A stretch of DNA of 64,000 nt from Streptomyces tendae (lineage in GTDB: Bacteria > Actinomycetota > Actinomycetes > Streptomycetales > Streptomycetaceae): positions 62,001 through 126,000 of the forward strand of contig NZ_BMUY01000012.1 in NCBI RefSeq assembly GCF_014650435.1, written 5' to 3'. Shown here in pieces: positions 43,467 to 52,233 of this stretch (position 1 is its first letter; every line of letters starts with the position of its first letter). A program made the translations under genes and the position numbers. A model generated the notes under the pieces. That model was given only the letters and a program-made list of their open reading frames with translations, had not been told where the DNA came from and searched no databases.

Positions 43467-44263
43467 GTGCGGGGCTCCTTCGCAGAGACGAAAGCGTCTG
43501 CCGGGGCGGTTTCGCCCGGCTCCTTGAGCGGGGTGAGCCGCACGTCCGTGCCGCTCGCCGCGAGCAGGGTGCGGTCGGGGACCTCCTGCCAGTGCGGGTC
43601 GTCGTCGTAGGGCTCCGAGGCGACGACCGTGCCGCCACCGGGGCGGGACCGGTACCACAGGGTGTCGCCCCAGGTGGTGGCGGTGACGGTGGAGCCGTTG
43701 GTGAGGAGCAGGTTGAGCCGGGAGGCGGGGGCCGCCGCGGCGACCTCCAGCACCGTCTCGGCCATCGCCCGGCCCGCGTCGTCCCCGGCGCGCAGCCGGG
43801 CCAGGACCAGCGCCCACACGAGCGCCGAGTCGTTGCGCGCCTCCAGCGAGAGCAGCTCACCGGGCGGCAGCGTCGCGGCCACCGGAGCCAGCGACCCCGG
43901 CCAGCCCGCCACGGCTCCGTTGTGGCTGAACAGCCAGGTCCCCGCGGCGAACGGCGCGGCGGCCGCCTCTGCGTCGGCACCGGCCAGCGTCGCGTCCCGC
44001 ACCGCCGCGAGCAGCGCGCCGGTCCGCACCACCCGCGCCAGGTCGGCGAAGGACTGGTCCGCCCAGATCGGGCCGGCCCGCCGGTACCGGGCGGGTACCG
44101 GGTCGCCCTCGGCGTACCAGCCGACGCCGAACCCGTCGGCGTTGACCGTGCCGTACCGCTGGTGCCGCGGCGCCCACGACTGGCGGTACAGACCGTGCGG
44201 CGGCGTCACGAGGAGTTCTCCGAGCGGCTCCGCGGGGCCCACATAGGCCAGGTGTCGGCACAT
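43463..44263 (-). CDS. egtC: gamma-glutamyl-hercynylcysteine sulfoxide hydrolase (EgtC)
   Basis: A 266-residue class II glutamine-amidotransferase-fold hydrolase that removes glutamate from the gamma-glutamyl-hercynylcysteine sulfoxide intermediate. Met1 is followed by the nucleophile Cys2 (MCRHLAYVG). NADGFGVGWY, FSHNGAVAGWPGSL and EARNDSALVWALV are the family segments. The ATG overlaps the egtB stop by one base (TGATG). Confidence 0.95.
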   Translation of the reverse strand: MCRHLAYVGPAEPLGELLVTPPHGLYRQSWAPRHQRYGTVNADGFGVGWYAEGDPVPARYRRAGPIWADQSFADLARVVRTGALLAAVRDATLAGADAEAAAAPFAAGTWLFSHNGAVAGWPGSLAPVAATLPPGELLSLEARNDSALVWALVLARLRAGDDAGRAMAETVLEVAAAAPASRLNLLLTNGSTVTATTWGDTLWYRSRPGGGTVVASEPYDDDPHWQEVPDRTLLAASGTDVRLTPLKEPGETAPADAFVSAKEPRT

Positions 44264-45597
44264 CAGACGGCCTCCGCCGACCGGGCGGTGCGGAACCCGG
44301 AGAAGATCTGCCGCCGGATCGGATAGTCCCAGTTGCGGAACGTGCCCCGGCAGGCCACCGCGTCCACGGCGAAGGAACCGCCGCGCAGCACCTTGTACTC
44401 GGGACCGAAGAACACCTCCGAGTACTCCTTGTACGGGAACGCCCTGAAGCCCGGGTACGGGGCGAAGTCGCTCGACGTCCACTCCCAGACGTCGCCGATC
44501 AACTGCCGTACGCCGAGCGGCGACTCACCGGCCGGGTAGCTGCCCGCGGGCGCCGGGCGCAGGTGCCGCTGCCCCAGGTTGGCGTGCTCGGGGCCCGGGT
44601 CGGCGTCGCCCCACGGATAGCGCATGGCGCGGTCGCCGGCCGGGTCGTACCGGGCGGCCTTCTCCCACTCGGCCTCGGTGGGCAGCCGGCGCCCGGCCCA
44701 GCGGGCGTACGCGTCGGCCTCGTACCAGGACACGTGCAGCACCGGCTCGTCGGCCGGCACCACCTCGGTCACCCCGAAGCGGCGCCGCAGCCACTGCCCG
44801 CCGTCCCGGCGCCAGAACAGCGGGGCGGTGACGGCGTGCCGGCGGATGTGGTCCCAGCCCTCGGGGGTCCACCAGCGCGGGTCGTCGTAGCCGCCGTCGT
44901 CGATGAACGCCCGGTAGGCCCCGTTGGTCACCGGGACGGTGTCGATGAAGTACGGCGCCACCTCGCGCCGGTGCGCGGGGCGTTCGTTGTCCAGGGCCCA
45001 GGGCTCGGTCGAGGTGCCCATGGTGAACGGACCGCCCGGCACCAGGACCTCGGCAGGCCCGGTGAACAGCCCCGCCGGCTCGGGGTCGGGCGCGGTCAGC
45101 GCCTGCGGCCCCTTGCGTAACTGGTGCGTGATCAGCATGGTCTCGTCGTGCTGCTGCTCGTGCTGGGCGATCATCCCGAAGGCGAAACCCGCCTCCGTCA
45201 GCCGCGTCCCGTCGAACGCGGTGCGCTCCAGCACGTCCAGGGCCCGGCCGCGCACGTCGGCCGCGTACCGGCGGGCCTCGACGGGCGACAGCAGCGGCAG
45301 GCTCGGCCGCTCGGAGCGGGGATGCTCGAAGGCGTCGTACAGAGTGTCGATCTCCGGGCGTATCGCCTCCTGCCCGGCGACCGCGCGCAGCAGCCACTGC
45401 TCCTCCTGGTTGCCGATGTGCGCCAGGTCCCACACCAGCGGGGACATCAGCGGCGACACCTGGGCGGTCAGGTCGGGGCCCTCCACGCAGCTGGTCAGCA
45501 GCGTGGTGCGCTCGCGGGCGGTGACCAGCGTGGTCAGGGCCCGCTCCCGCAGGGCCTCGGCGGCGGTGGTCGTGGGCGCGTCGGTGGGGTCGGTCAT
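44263..45597 (-). CDS. egtB: ergothioneine sulfoxide synthase (EgtB)
   Basis: A 444-residue non-heme iron enzyme that joins hercynine with gamma-glutamylcysteine through an oxidative C-S bond. An N-terminal DinB-like domain carries the iron motif HEQQHDE (H-x3-H-x-E) near residue 150 plus the early His in WDLAHIGNQEEQW. The C-terminal formylglycine-generating-enzyme-like domain shows GPFTMGTSTEPWALDNE, HVSWYEADAYARWAGRRLP, GDVWEWTSSDF and YKVLRGGSFA. It overlaps both neighbours by one base. A gamma-glutamylcysteine preference fits the presence of egtA and egtC. Confidence 0.96.
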   Translation of the reverse strand: MTDPTDAPTTTAAEALRERALTTLVTARERTTLLTSCVEGPDLTAQVSPLMSPLVWDLAHIGNQEEQWLLRAVAGQEAIRPEIDTLYDAFEHPRSERPSLPLLSPVEARRYAADVRGRALDVLERTAFDGTRLTEAGFAFGMIAQHEQQHDETMLITHQLRKGPQALTAPDPEPAGLFTGPAEVLVPGGPFTMGTSTEPWALDNERPAHRREVAPYFIDTVPVTNGAYRAFIDDGGYDDPRWWTPEGWDHIRRHAVTAPLFWRRDGGQWLRRRFGVTEVVPADEPVLHVSWYEADAYARWAGRRLPTEAEWEKAARYDPAGDRAMRYPWGDADPGPEHANLGQRHLRPAPAGSYPAGESPLGVRQLIGDVWEWTSSDFAPYPGFRAFPYKEYSEVFFGPEYKVLRGGSFAVDAVACRGTFRNWDYPIRRQIFSGFRTARSAEAV

Positions 45598-46895
45598 CAG
45601 CGGGTCTCCCTCCCGTGCGGGCCACGGTCCGCGCCGCCCGGCATGTCCAGCAGATCGTCGGCGGGGCAGCGGCCCCTGAGCACATAGCGCTCCAGGTACC
45701 CGGCGACGGCGTCCGTCACCTCGGTGCCGGCGCCGAGCCGGGGCAGCGCGGCGAGCGCCGCCCTGAAGCAGGTGACGGCCGCCTCGCACAGCTCGGGATC
45801 CGTCAGCGCGGCACGGGCCGCGTCCTCGTACAGCGGGTTGTGCGGCGCGGGCAGCCCCAGCGTGCGCTCGGCCAGCGGCTTGACGGCCCGGTAGGCGGTC
45901 TCGGTGGCCTCCGGGTCGTCGAACAGCGCGGCGGTCACCGCCAGCGGCACGATCCAGCCGTCGTCCCCGGGCTGCGCGTCGATCATCCGCAGCTCCAGAT
46001 GGCCGCGCGGCCGTACCGGCGGGAAGAGCGTGGTCAGGTGGTAGTCCAGGTCCTCCCGGGTCGGCGGCCGCGGCACCAGCTCGCGGGTCCACTCCCGCAG
46101 GGTCAGCCCCTGAGGCACGTCCCACGGCCCGCCGTCGCGGCGTACGCACATCACCGGGGCGTCCAGCACGTGCCGCGTCCAGGCACCGCGCGGGTCGGTG
46201 TTCAGCGGGGGGCCGCCCGCCCGGCCGGCACCGATCTGCGTCCAGCGCAGCTGCCGGGTCGACCGCCAGCCGGTGGGCCGGCCGCCGGACAGCGGGGAGT
46301 TGGCGAACGCGGCCAGCAGGACGGCGCCCAGGTGATGGGCCAGCCACCACCGGCGTACGTGACCCATCGGGCCGGGCTCCTCGTGCCCGGCGTCCACGCA
46401 CACCTGCACCGAGGCGGAGGCGCACATCATGAAGCGGCCACCGGGACCGGTGCGGTCGAGACATGCCTCCATGGCGTCGTAGCGCGGCTGCCGCAGATAG
46501 CGGCGCGGCGCCTGCCAGGGATCGTGGCCGAGGCCGACCAGGGCGAGACCGTCCTCGCGCAGTACGGCGCGGACGGCGTCGAGGTCGGCGGAGACGGAGC
46601 GGACGCACTCCGTCAGCGAGGCGGCGGGGAGCGAACTCAGCTCCAGCTGGCCGCCGGGTTCGACGGTCAGCGCCGACCTCAGGGGCACGGCCCGCAGCGC
46701 GGTGTACACCGCCTGGAGCCGTTCGGGTGACACGGGGAGCCGCGGCGCGCGCAGCTCGTGGACGAGCCATTCCACCTCGACACCGAGGAGCCTGGGTGGA
46801 CCGGTCTTGAAGCAGATGCCGCGGACCAGCGCCTCGACCTCGGCCTCACTGACGGCGGTACGTGGCTGGATACAGCCACCAACCGAATCGGACAT
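45597..46895 (-). CDS. egtA: ergothioneine glutamate-cysteine ligase (EgtA)
   Basis: A 432-residue GCS2-type ATP-dependent ligase that makes gamma-glutamylcysteine for EgtB. Visible landmarks are LLGVEVEWLVHELRAPRLPV, ALTVEPGGQLELSSLP, FMMCASASVQVCVDAG and HLELRMIDAQPGDDGWIVP. GGAGG lies about 8 bp before the chosen ATG; an in-frame ATG 9 codons earlier is possible. First gene of the egtABCD operon. A fifth gene (egtE lyase) is not present in the cluster. Confidence 0.95.
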   Translation of the reverse strand: MSDSVGGCIQPRTAVSEAEVEALVRGICFKTGPPRLLGVEVEWLVHELRAPRLPVSPERLQAVYTALRAVPLRSALTVEPGGQLELSSLPAASLTECVRSVSADLDAVRAVLREDGLALVGLGHDPWQAPRRYLRQPRYDAMEACLDRTGPGGRFMMCASASVQVCVDAGHEEPGPMGHVRRWWLAHHLGAVLLAAFANSPLSGGRPTGWRSTRQLRWTQIGAGRAGGPPLNTDPRGAWTRHVLDAPVMCVRRDGGPWDVPQGLTLREWTRELVPRPPTREDLDYHLTTLFPPVRPRGHLELRMIDAQPGDDGWIVPLAVTAALFDDPEATETAYRAVKPLAERTLGLPAPHNPLYEDAARAALTDPELCEAAVTCFRAALAALPRLGAGTEVTDAVAGYLERYVLRGRCPADDLLDMPGGADRGPHGRETR

Positions 46896-47181
46896 GTCGG
46901 GATCCTCCTGAGATTCCACCATGCCGCCGGCCCTTCTGCGGTGGGCCGGGTCGGCACACTCGTCCCACCCAAGACCCTCGTGCCGTTCCGCACAAGGGTG
47001 CATTTCGGGACGTTCCCGCTCGGTAATCTCCGCGATCCGCCTGTTTCCAGGGGCTTTCCACGTCGTTCGCCGGTCGGGAAACTCCGTTGCACCGCATCCC
47101 CAGCATCACCCAGGATTCCCCCATGAGCACGACGGGGGAGACCGCGCCGCGCGCGGTCACGGCGTCCACGGGGGTGGCGCC

Positions 47182-48021
47182 GTGAGCGCGCGCCTGCGGG
47201 GCATCGCACAGCAGACGGAGCAGATCGTCGCGGCCGGGTCCTACCGCACGTCCGACGGCCGAGAGGTGTCCCTCGCGGCGGCGGTCGGGGCGGCGAGGGA
47301 CGGTACGCGGATGTACGGACCGGGGCCCGTCGAGGTGGCCGTCCCCGACCGGGGACGGACGGTCTTCGAGGTCACCGGCGAGAGCAGCCTGGAGGCCGCC
47401 CGACGGCTCGGCGGCGACGTCGCCGTGCTCAACTTCGCCTCCGCGCGCAACCCCGGCGGCGGCTATCTCAATGGCGCCCAGGCCCAGGAGGAGGCCCTGT
47501 GCCGGGCCTCCGCCCTGTACACCTGCCTGCTGCGGGCGCGCGAGTTCTACGACCACCACCGCGCCCACCGAGACCCGTTCTACACGGACCGCGTCGTCCA
47601 CTCGCCCGGCGTGCCCGTCTTCCGCGACGACCGGGGCCGCCTGCTGGACGAGCCGTTCAGGGCCGGATTCCTGACCTCCGCCGCACCCAACGCGGGCGTG
47701 GTGCTGCGCACGGCCCCGCAGCGCGCCGCCGACCTGCCCGCCGCCCTCACCGTGCGCGCCGAGCGGGTGCTCGAGACGGCCGCGGCCCACGGGTACCGGC
47801 GGCTGGTCCTCGGCGCCTGGGGCTGCGGCGTGTTCCGCAACGACCCCGCCCGGGTGGCGGGCGCGTTCCGGACGCTGCTCGGCCCCGGCGGACGATTCGC
47901 CGGTGCCTTCGAACGGGTGGCGTTCGGCATCCTGGACCGCACCCCGGGCGCCACCGTCCGGGCGGCCTTCGAGCGTGCCTTCCCGGAGGGCGCCGGCCGT
48001 CCCGGTCAGCTCCAGCCGTAG
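47182..48021 (+). CDS. TIGR02452-type poly(ADP-ribose) glycohydrolase-like protein
   Basis: A 279-residue macrodomain-related protein of the microbial PARG type. The key loop is RNPGGGYLNGAQAQEEALCR, with the G-G-G ribose loop and the catalytic Q-E-E signature intact. VLNFASARN precedes it, and LVLGAWGCGVFRNDPARVAG is the pyrophosphate loop. It should hydrolyse ADP-ribose polymers or remove ADP-ribose from targets in the cytoplasm. The GTG follows GGGGGTGG; the upstream frame, about 87 codons, is not coding-like. It is divergent from egtA and overlaps the convergent PemK/MazF-like gene by 16 bp. Confidence 0.88.
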   Translation: MSARLRGIAQQTEQIVAAGSYRTSDGREVSLAAAVGAARDGTRMYGPGPVEVAVPDRGRTVFEVTGESSLEAARRLGGDVAVLNFASARNPGGGYLNGAQAQEEALCRASALYTCLLRAREFYDHHRAHRDPFYTDRVVHSPGVPVFRDDRGRLLDEPFRAGFLTSAAPNAGVVLRTAPQRAADLPAALTVRAERVLETAAAHGYRRLVLGAWGCGVFRNDPARVAGAFRTLLGPGGRFAGAFERVAFGILDRTPGATVRAAFERAFPEGAGRPGQLQP

Positions 48022-48470
48022 CGCTCCCGCAGCCGCTGCCGTACGAGGTTGAAGCGCATCCGGTCCAGGGCGCACGCCTCGCGGCGCATCCCGGCGTCGT
48101 GCAGCCGCAGCACCCGGTCCACGTCCACCCAGGAGTCCCGCCCGGAGCGGTCCCACGGCCCGCTCCCGATCGGCACCCACTCCCGGTCCCCGTCGTGCCG
48201 CTTGCTGGACAGCTGCACCGCCAGCACCGTCCCTGCATCCTCCCGGGCCACCACGAGCACGGGCCGGTCCTTGCCCCGGCCGTCCGCCTCCTCGAAGGGC
48301 ACCCACGTCCAGACGATCTCGCCGGGATCGGGGTCGCCGTCGTGCGCGGGGGAGTACTCCGTCCGCACCCGGCCCACCTCCCGCGGGTCGGCCTCGGTGG
48401 TGGCGGCGGGTCCGTAACGGCCCGGGGCGGTCTCGCCGTTGCTGTCGATGTCGTCGGTGAAGGCGTTCAC
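48006..48470 (-). CDS. PemK/MazF-family toxin-like protein without visible antitoxin
   Basis: A 154-residue protein with an N-terminal flexible Asp/Gly-rich extension of about 50 residues and a MazF/PemK barrel. The barrel shows DPGEIVWTWVPFEEADGRGK, RPVLVVARED, VLAVQLSSKRHDGDREWVPI and SWVDVDRVLRLHDAGMRRE. MazF-like proteins are sequence-specific endoribonucleases. No antitoxin-sized gene precedes it, so it is either solitary or neutralised by another protein; many solitary actinobacterial PemK-like proteins are not proven toxins. The GTG start is the best guess; its ribosome binding site is weak. Its end overlaps the PARG-like gene. Confidence 0.8.
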   Translation of the reverse strand: MNAFTDDIDSNGETAPGRYGPAATTEADPREVGRVRTEYSPAHDGDPDPGEIVWTWVPFEEADGRGKDRPVLVVAREDAGTVLAVQLSSKRHDGDREWVPIGSGPWDRSGRDSWVDVDRVLRLHDAGMRREACALDRMRFNLVRQRLRERYGWS

Positions 48471-48603
48471 GGCCGTACCGTACGGGACGGGGCCGCGCGG
48501 ACGCGCGGGGACCCGCGTCCGGTGGCAGGCTGGGCCCCCGGGCCCGGCTCGCAGGAGCCCGGCCACCGGCGACACGAGACAGTACGAGTCAGAAGGCGAC
48601 GTC

Positions 48604-49494
48604 ATGACCGACCAGCTCACCGTGAGCGTCCTGGGCACCGGCATCATGGGTGCCGCGATGGCCCGCAACCTCGCCCGCGCCGGACACACCGTCCGGGTGT
48701 GGAACCGCAGCCGGGCCAAGGCCGAGCCGCTGGCCGCCGACGGCGCGCACGTCGCCGGCAGCCCGGACGAGGCGGTGAGCGGCGCCGACGTCGTCCTCAC
48801 GATGCTCTACGACGGCCCGGCCGCCCTCGACGTGATGCGGCGGGCCGCGCCCGGCCTGCGGCCCGGCACCGTGTGGGCGCAGTCCACCACCGCGGGCGTC
48901 GACGCGGTCGCCGACCTGGCCGCCTTCGCCCACGAGCACGGCCTCGTCTTCTTCGACGCACCCGTCCTCGGCACCAAGCAGCCCGCCGAGGCCGGTCAGC
49001 TGCTGGTACTGGCGGCCGGTCCCGGCGCGGCGCGGGACACCGTCGCGCCCGTGTTCGACGCCGTCGGCTCGCGCACCGTGTGGACCGGCGAGGACGGCGC
49101 GGCCGGCAGCGCCACCCGGCTGAAACTGGTGGCCAACAGCTGGGTCCTCGCCGTCACCAACGCCGGTGGCGAGACCCTCTCGCTCGCCAAGGCGCTGGGC
49201 GTGGACCCGGACGCCTTCTTCGACGCCATCGCCGGCGGCCCGCTCGACATGGGCTACCTGCGGGCCAAGGCCGGCCTGATCCGCGACGGCGCGCTGACGC
49301 CGGCCCAGTTCGCCGTCGGCACCGCCGAGAAGGACGCCCGCCTGATCGTCGAGGCCGGCGAGGCGAACGGCGTCCGGCTGGACCTCGCCGCGGCCGGTGC
49401 GCAGCGGTTCGCCCGCGCCGCCGCCCAGGGACACGGCGACGAGGACATGGCGGCGGCCTACTTCGCCAGTTTCGAGGAGAAGGCGACCGACTGA
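48604..49494 (+). CDS. NAD(P)-dependent beta-hydroxyacid dehydrogenase
   Basis: A 296-residue 3-hydroxyisobutyrate/tartronate-semialdehyde-reductase family protein. The N-terminal Rossmann motif is VSVLGTGIMGAAMARNLARA, VRVWNRSRAKAEPL gives Asn-Arg-Ser typical of NADP preference, and DAPVLGTKQPAEAGQL is the substrate loop. Lys in RLKLVANSW (near residue 167) is the catalytic lysine. GAAGG lies 7 bp before the ATG. It stands alone, divergent from the PemK-like gene; substrate unknown. Confidence 0.9.
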   Translation: MTDQLTVSVLGTGIMGAAMARNLARAGHTVRVWNRSRAKAEPLAADGAHVAGSPDEAVSGADVVLTMLYDGPAALDVMRRAAPGLRPGTVWAQSTTAGVDAVADLAAFAHEHGLVFFDAPVLGTKQPAEAGQLLVLAAGPGAARDTVAPVFDAVGSRTVWTGEDGAAGSATRLKLVANSWVLAVTNAGGETLSLAKALGVDPDAFFDAIAGGPLDMGYLRAKAGLIRDGALTPAQFAVGTAEKDARLIVEAGEANGVRLDLAAAGAQRFARAAAQGHGDEDMAAAYFASFEEKATD

Positions 49495-49581
49495 GCCCGC
49501 CCGGGGTACCGGGTGACCGAGACACCCCGGCGCGGGCGACCGGACCCGGCGCCGGACCACACCGAATCGCGAGGAGCCCGT

Positions 49582-49942
49582 ATGTCCAAGCCGCCGCTGC
49601 CGCCCGAGGCCGTCGATCTGCTGCGCCGACCCAACCCGGGACGACGACGGCCGGGTGCTGATCAACCTCGACGCGGGCCGCGTGCGCCTGGGACACCTGC
49701 GCCGCGACCCGCGCGTCACGCTCACCGTTCTCGCGGGCGACGACTGGTACACCCACGTCACCCTGATCGGCCGCGTCGCCGAGATGCGCGACGACGAGGA
49801 CCTCTCCGGCATCGACCGCCTCTCCCGGCACTACACGGGCAACCCGTACCCGGACCGGGAGCGCCCCCGGGTCAGCGCCTGGATCGAGGTGGAGCGCTGG
49901 CACGGGTGGGGGGCGATGAAGGACAGTTCCCAGTCCGGCTGA
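49582..49942 (+). pseudogene. F420/PPOX-family oxidoreductase with internal deletion and frameshift
   Basis: A broken gene. A good ribosome binding site (GAGGAG) and ATG start MSKPPLPPEAVDLLRRPNP in one frame. The rest of the protein, from DDDGRVLINLDAGRVRLGH to the end IEVERWHGWGAMKDS, lies in another frame. The fusion point is near 49636-49640 (CCCAACCCGGGACGACGACG). Intact PPOX/F420 enzymes have about 20 residues between these parts (roughly AVIATLRPDGxPxxVxTWY), and those are missing. The loss removes the first two barrel strands, so activity is unlikely. The 3-prime end overlaps the convergent MMPL gene by about 70 bp. Confidence 0.8.
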
Positions 49943-52010
49943 CGGTCGCCGCCTCCTCCCGCGCCGGGCGCCGGAACAGCGCGCCCGGCCACCAGAACCG
50001 GCGGCCCAGGTCGAGCGCGAGAGCGGGCACCAGCACCGTGCGCACCAGGAAGGTGTCCAACAGGACGCCGATCCCCACCAGGACGCCCATCTGCGCCATG
50101 GTCACCAGCGGCAGCCCGGCGAAGACGGCGAAGGTCGCGGCGAGGACGACGCCGGCGGAGGTGATGACCCCGCCGGTGCTGGTCAGGCCCTCCAGCACGC
50201 CCCGGGCGTGACCGAGCCGGGCGGTCTCCTCACGCACCCGGTGCATCAGGAAGATGTTGTAGTCGATGCCCAGGGCGACCAGGAACACGAAGCCCATCAG
50301 CGGAATCGACCAGTCGACCCCGGCGAAGCCCAGCACGTGCTCGAAGAGCAGGTTCGACGCGCCCAGCGCCGCCAGGTACGACAGCACCACGGTGGCCAGG
50401 AGCAGCAGCGGGGCGACCAGGGCGCGCAGCAGCCCGACCAGGACGGCCAGGACCACCAGGAGCACGATCGGAACGACCGTGGTCAGGTCGCGGCCGGCGG
50501 CCCGCTGGGTGTCCAGGTACTGCGCGGTGGTGCCGCCCACGAGCGCGTCCGCGCCCGGCACCCGGTGCACGGCGTCCCGGAGGCCGTCGACCGTGTCCTT
50601 GGCACGCTCGCTGTCCGGGGTGTCCGCCAGGACGACCGACAGCTGGGTGCGGCCGCCGTCGGGCGTGCGGTCGCCTCCGGCCTCCACCCGGGCCACGCCC
50701 CCGACGTCCGCCGCGGCTCGCCGTACCGCGTCGGCGTGCGCCGTGGCCGTGACGATCTTCACCGGATCGGAGGCGCCCGACGGGTAGTGGGCCGAGATCC
50801 GCTCCTGGGCGACGACGGACTCCGGCTTGTCCTGGAACATCTCCTCCTGGGTCAGCCCCATGGACAGGCCGGCCGTGCTGAGCGCGAGGACACCGGTGAC
50901 GGCCACCGACATCAGCCACGACCAGCGGGGGCGCCGGGCGACCGCGGACCCGATGCGGGACCACACCGTGCGCGACGCGCGGGCGGGCGTACCGGCCCGC
51001 GGCACGAAGGGCCAGAACACCCAGCGGCCGGTGACGACGAGAAGGGCCGGGAGCACGGTGACCATCGCCAGGAAGGCGCAGACCACGCCCACGGCGCCCA
51101 CCAGTCCCAGCGAGCGCGAGGAGTTGATGTCGGCGAAGCCCAGACAGGCCAGGCCCGCCGCGATGGTGCCGGCCGACGCCAGGACCGCCGGGCCCGAGCG
51201 GACCAGCGCGATGCGCATCGCCTCGTGCCGGTCGGCGAGGCGGTGCAACTCCTCGCGGTAGCGGGCGATGAGGAGCAGCGCGTAGTCGGTGCCGACACCG
51301 AAGACGAGCACCATCAGCACGCCCGAACTCTGCGGGTCCACCGGCAGCCCCGCGTACCGGGCCAGCAGATAGGTCCCGACCTGGGTGAGGACGGCCGCGA
51401 AGCCCACGGACAGCAGCGGCAGCAGCCACAGCACGGGGCTGCGGTACGTGATGAGCAGCAGGACGGCCACCACCAGCCCGGTGGCGAGCATCAGCGTGGT
51501 GTCCAGGCTGTCGAAGACGGCGACCTGGTCGGTGAGCGACCCCGCCGGTCCGCCGACGACGACGTCCACGCCGGGCGGCGCGTTCGCGCCCAGGGACTCG
51601 CGCAGTTCGTCGATCGTGCCGGTGACGTCGTCGTCGCCGTCCAGCGGCACCACCGTCATCAGCGCCTTCCCGTCCTCGGACGGGAACGGCGGCGACACCT
51701 GCTCGCCCGCGGCGGCGTACCGGGCGAGGAGGTCTCGGTCGGCGGCCGCCTGCGCCTTCGCCCCCTCACCGGTGTGGACGACGACGGCGGGCATCAGCGT
51801 GTCCGTGCGGAACCTCTCCAGTTCCGTGTTGACCCGCGCGGACTCCGCGCCACGCGGCAGGAAGGCGTTGGCGCCCGTGTCCTCGACGTCGCCCAGCCGG
51901 CCGGCCAGCGGACCCAGCGCGACGGCCACGATCAGCCAGACCGCCAGTACGTACCACTTGCCGCGCCGCCCACCGGGTGCACGGGCCACACGCCGCAACA
52001 GCGCACGCAT
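49872..52010 (-). CDS. MMPL-family (RND) transporter
   Basis: A 712-residue inner-membrane exporter with about 12 helices in two halves, each with a large extracytoplasmic loop. Family landmarks are ALGPLAGRLGDVEDTGANAF, VFGVGTDYALLLIARYREEL, VALGIDYNIFLMHRVREE and GVITSAGVVLAATF. GGAGGAG precedes the ATG. The last 30 or so residues (TGNCPSSPPTRASAPPRSRR) read through the end of the broken PPOX gene and look non-native, suggesting that an original stop was lost or that the tail is tolerated. An 18-bp palindrome in its leader suggests control by a TetR-like repressor not encoded nearby. Substrate unknown; lipids or drugs are usual. Confidence 0.92.
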   Translation of the reverse strand: MRALLRRVARAPGGRRGKWYVLAVWLIVAVALGPLAGRLGDVEDTGANAFLPRGAESARVNTELERFRTDTLMPAVVVHTGEGAKAQAAADRDLLARYAAAGEQVSPPFPSEDGKALMTVVPLDGDDDVTGTIDELRESLGANAPPGVDVVVGGPAGSLTDQVAVFDSLDTTLMLATGLVVAVLLLITYRSPVLWLLPLLSVGFAAVLTQVGTYLLARYAGLPVDPQSSGVLMVLVFGVGTDYALLLIARYREELHRLADRHEAMRIALVRSGPAVLASAGTIAAGLACLGFADINSSRSLGLVGAVGVVCAFLAMVTVLPALLVVTGRWVFWPFVPRAGTPARASRTVWSRIGSAVARRPRWSWLMSVAVTGVLALSTAGLSMGLTQEEMFQDKPESVVAQERISAHYPSGASDPVKIVTATAHADAVRRAAADVGGVARVEAGGDRTPDGGRTQLSVVLADTPDSERAKDTVDGLRDAVHRVPGADALVGGTTAQYLDTQRAAGRDLTTVVPIVLLVVLAVLVGLLRALVAPLLLLATVVLSYLAALGASNLLFEHVLGFAGVDWSIPLMGFVFLVALGIDYNIFLMHRVREETARLGHARGVLEGLTSTGGVITSAGVVLAATFAVFAGLPLVTMAQMGVLVGIGVLLDTFLVRTVLVPALALDLGRRFWWPGALFRRPAREEAATVSRTGNCPSSPPTRASAPPRSRR

Positions 52011-52039
52011 GAGTAATCTCCTCCATGGGGAACGCGCCC

Positions 52040-52057
52040 ACCGGTCGACCGACCGGT
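52040..52057. promoter_or_regulatory. 18-bp palindrome in MMPL leader
   Basis: ACCGGTCGACCGACCGGT has perfect 8-bp arms around AC, 30-47 bp upstream of the MMPL start. This is the size and symmetry of a TetR-family operator. Confidence 0.6.
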
Positions 52058-52140
52058 GCCAGGGCGCACGGGACCCGCACCGCGGCGCTCAGGTGTGTCG
52101 GCCTGCCGCGGTGTACGGGACGGGCGTGTGTCTCGGGTGC

Positions 52141-52157
52141 GACATCGATGCGATGTC
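52141..52157. promoter_or_regulatory. 17-bp inverted repeat upstream of MMPL
   Basis: GACATCG-ATG-CGATGTC, perfect 7-bp arms, between the ArsR-operon terminator and the MMPL gene. It may be an operator or part of a promoter. Confidence 0.45.
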
Positions 52158-52176
52158 GGGTGTGTTCCGCCGTGGT

Positions 52177-52204
52177 ACGGCCGGGAGTTGCCGCTCCCGG
52201 CCGT
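52177..52204 (-). terminator. terminator after the ArsR/coiled-coil operon
   Basis: 11-bp perfect stem ACGGCCGGGAG / CTCCCGGCCGT with a 6-nt loop, 30 bp downstream of the coiled-coil gene stop. Confidence 0.8.
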
Positions 52205-52233
52205 GCCCGTGCGGCGGCGCCTGCCGGCGGCGG

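Noticed and set aside
44263..46770. 835-residue frame extending egtB through egtA
   Set aside because: The upstream part is an Arg/Ala shadow of egtA; the ATG at 45597 overlaps the egtA stop as in the rest of the operon.
46896..47181. Small ORFs in the egtA/PARG divergent region
   Set aside because: Short frames there lack ribosome binding sites and show no coding character; the region is best read as two promoters and leaders.
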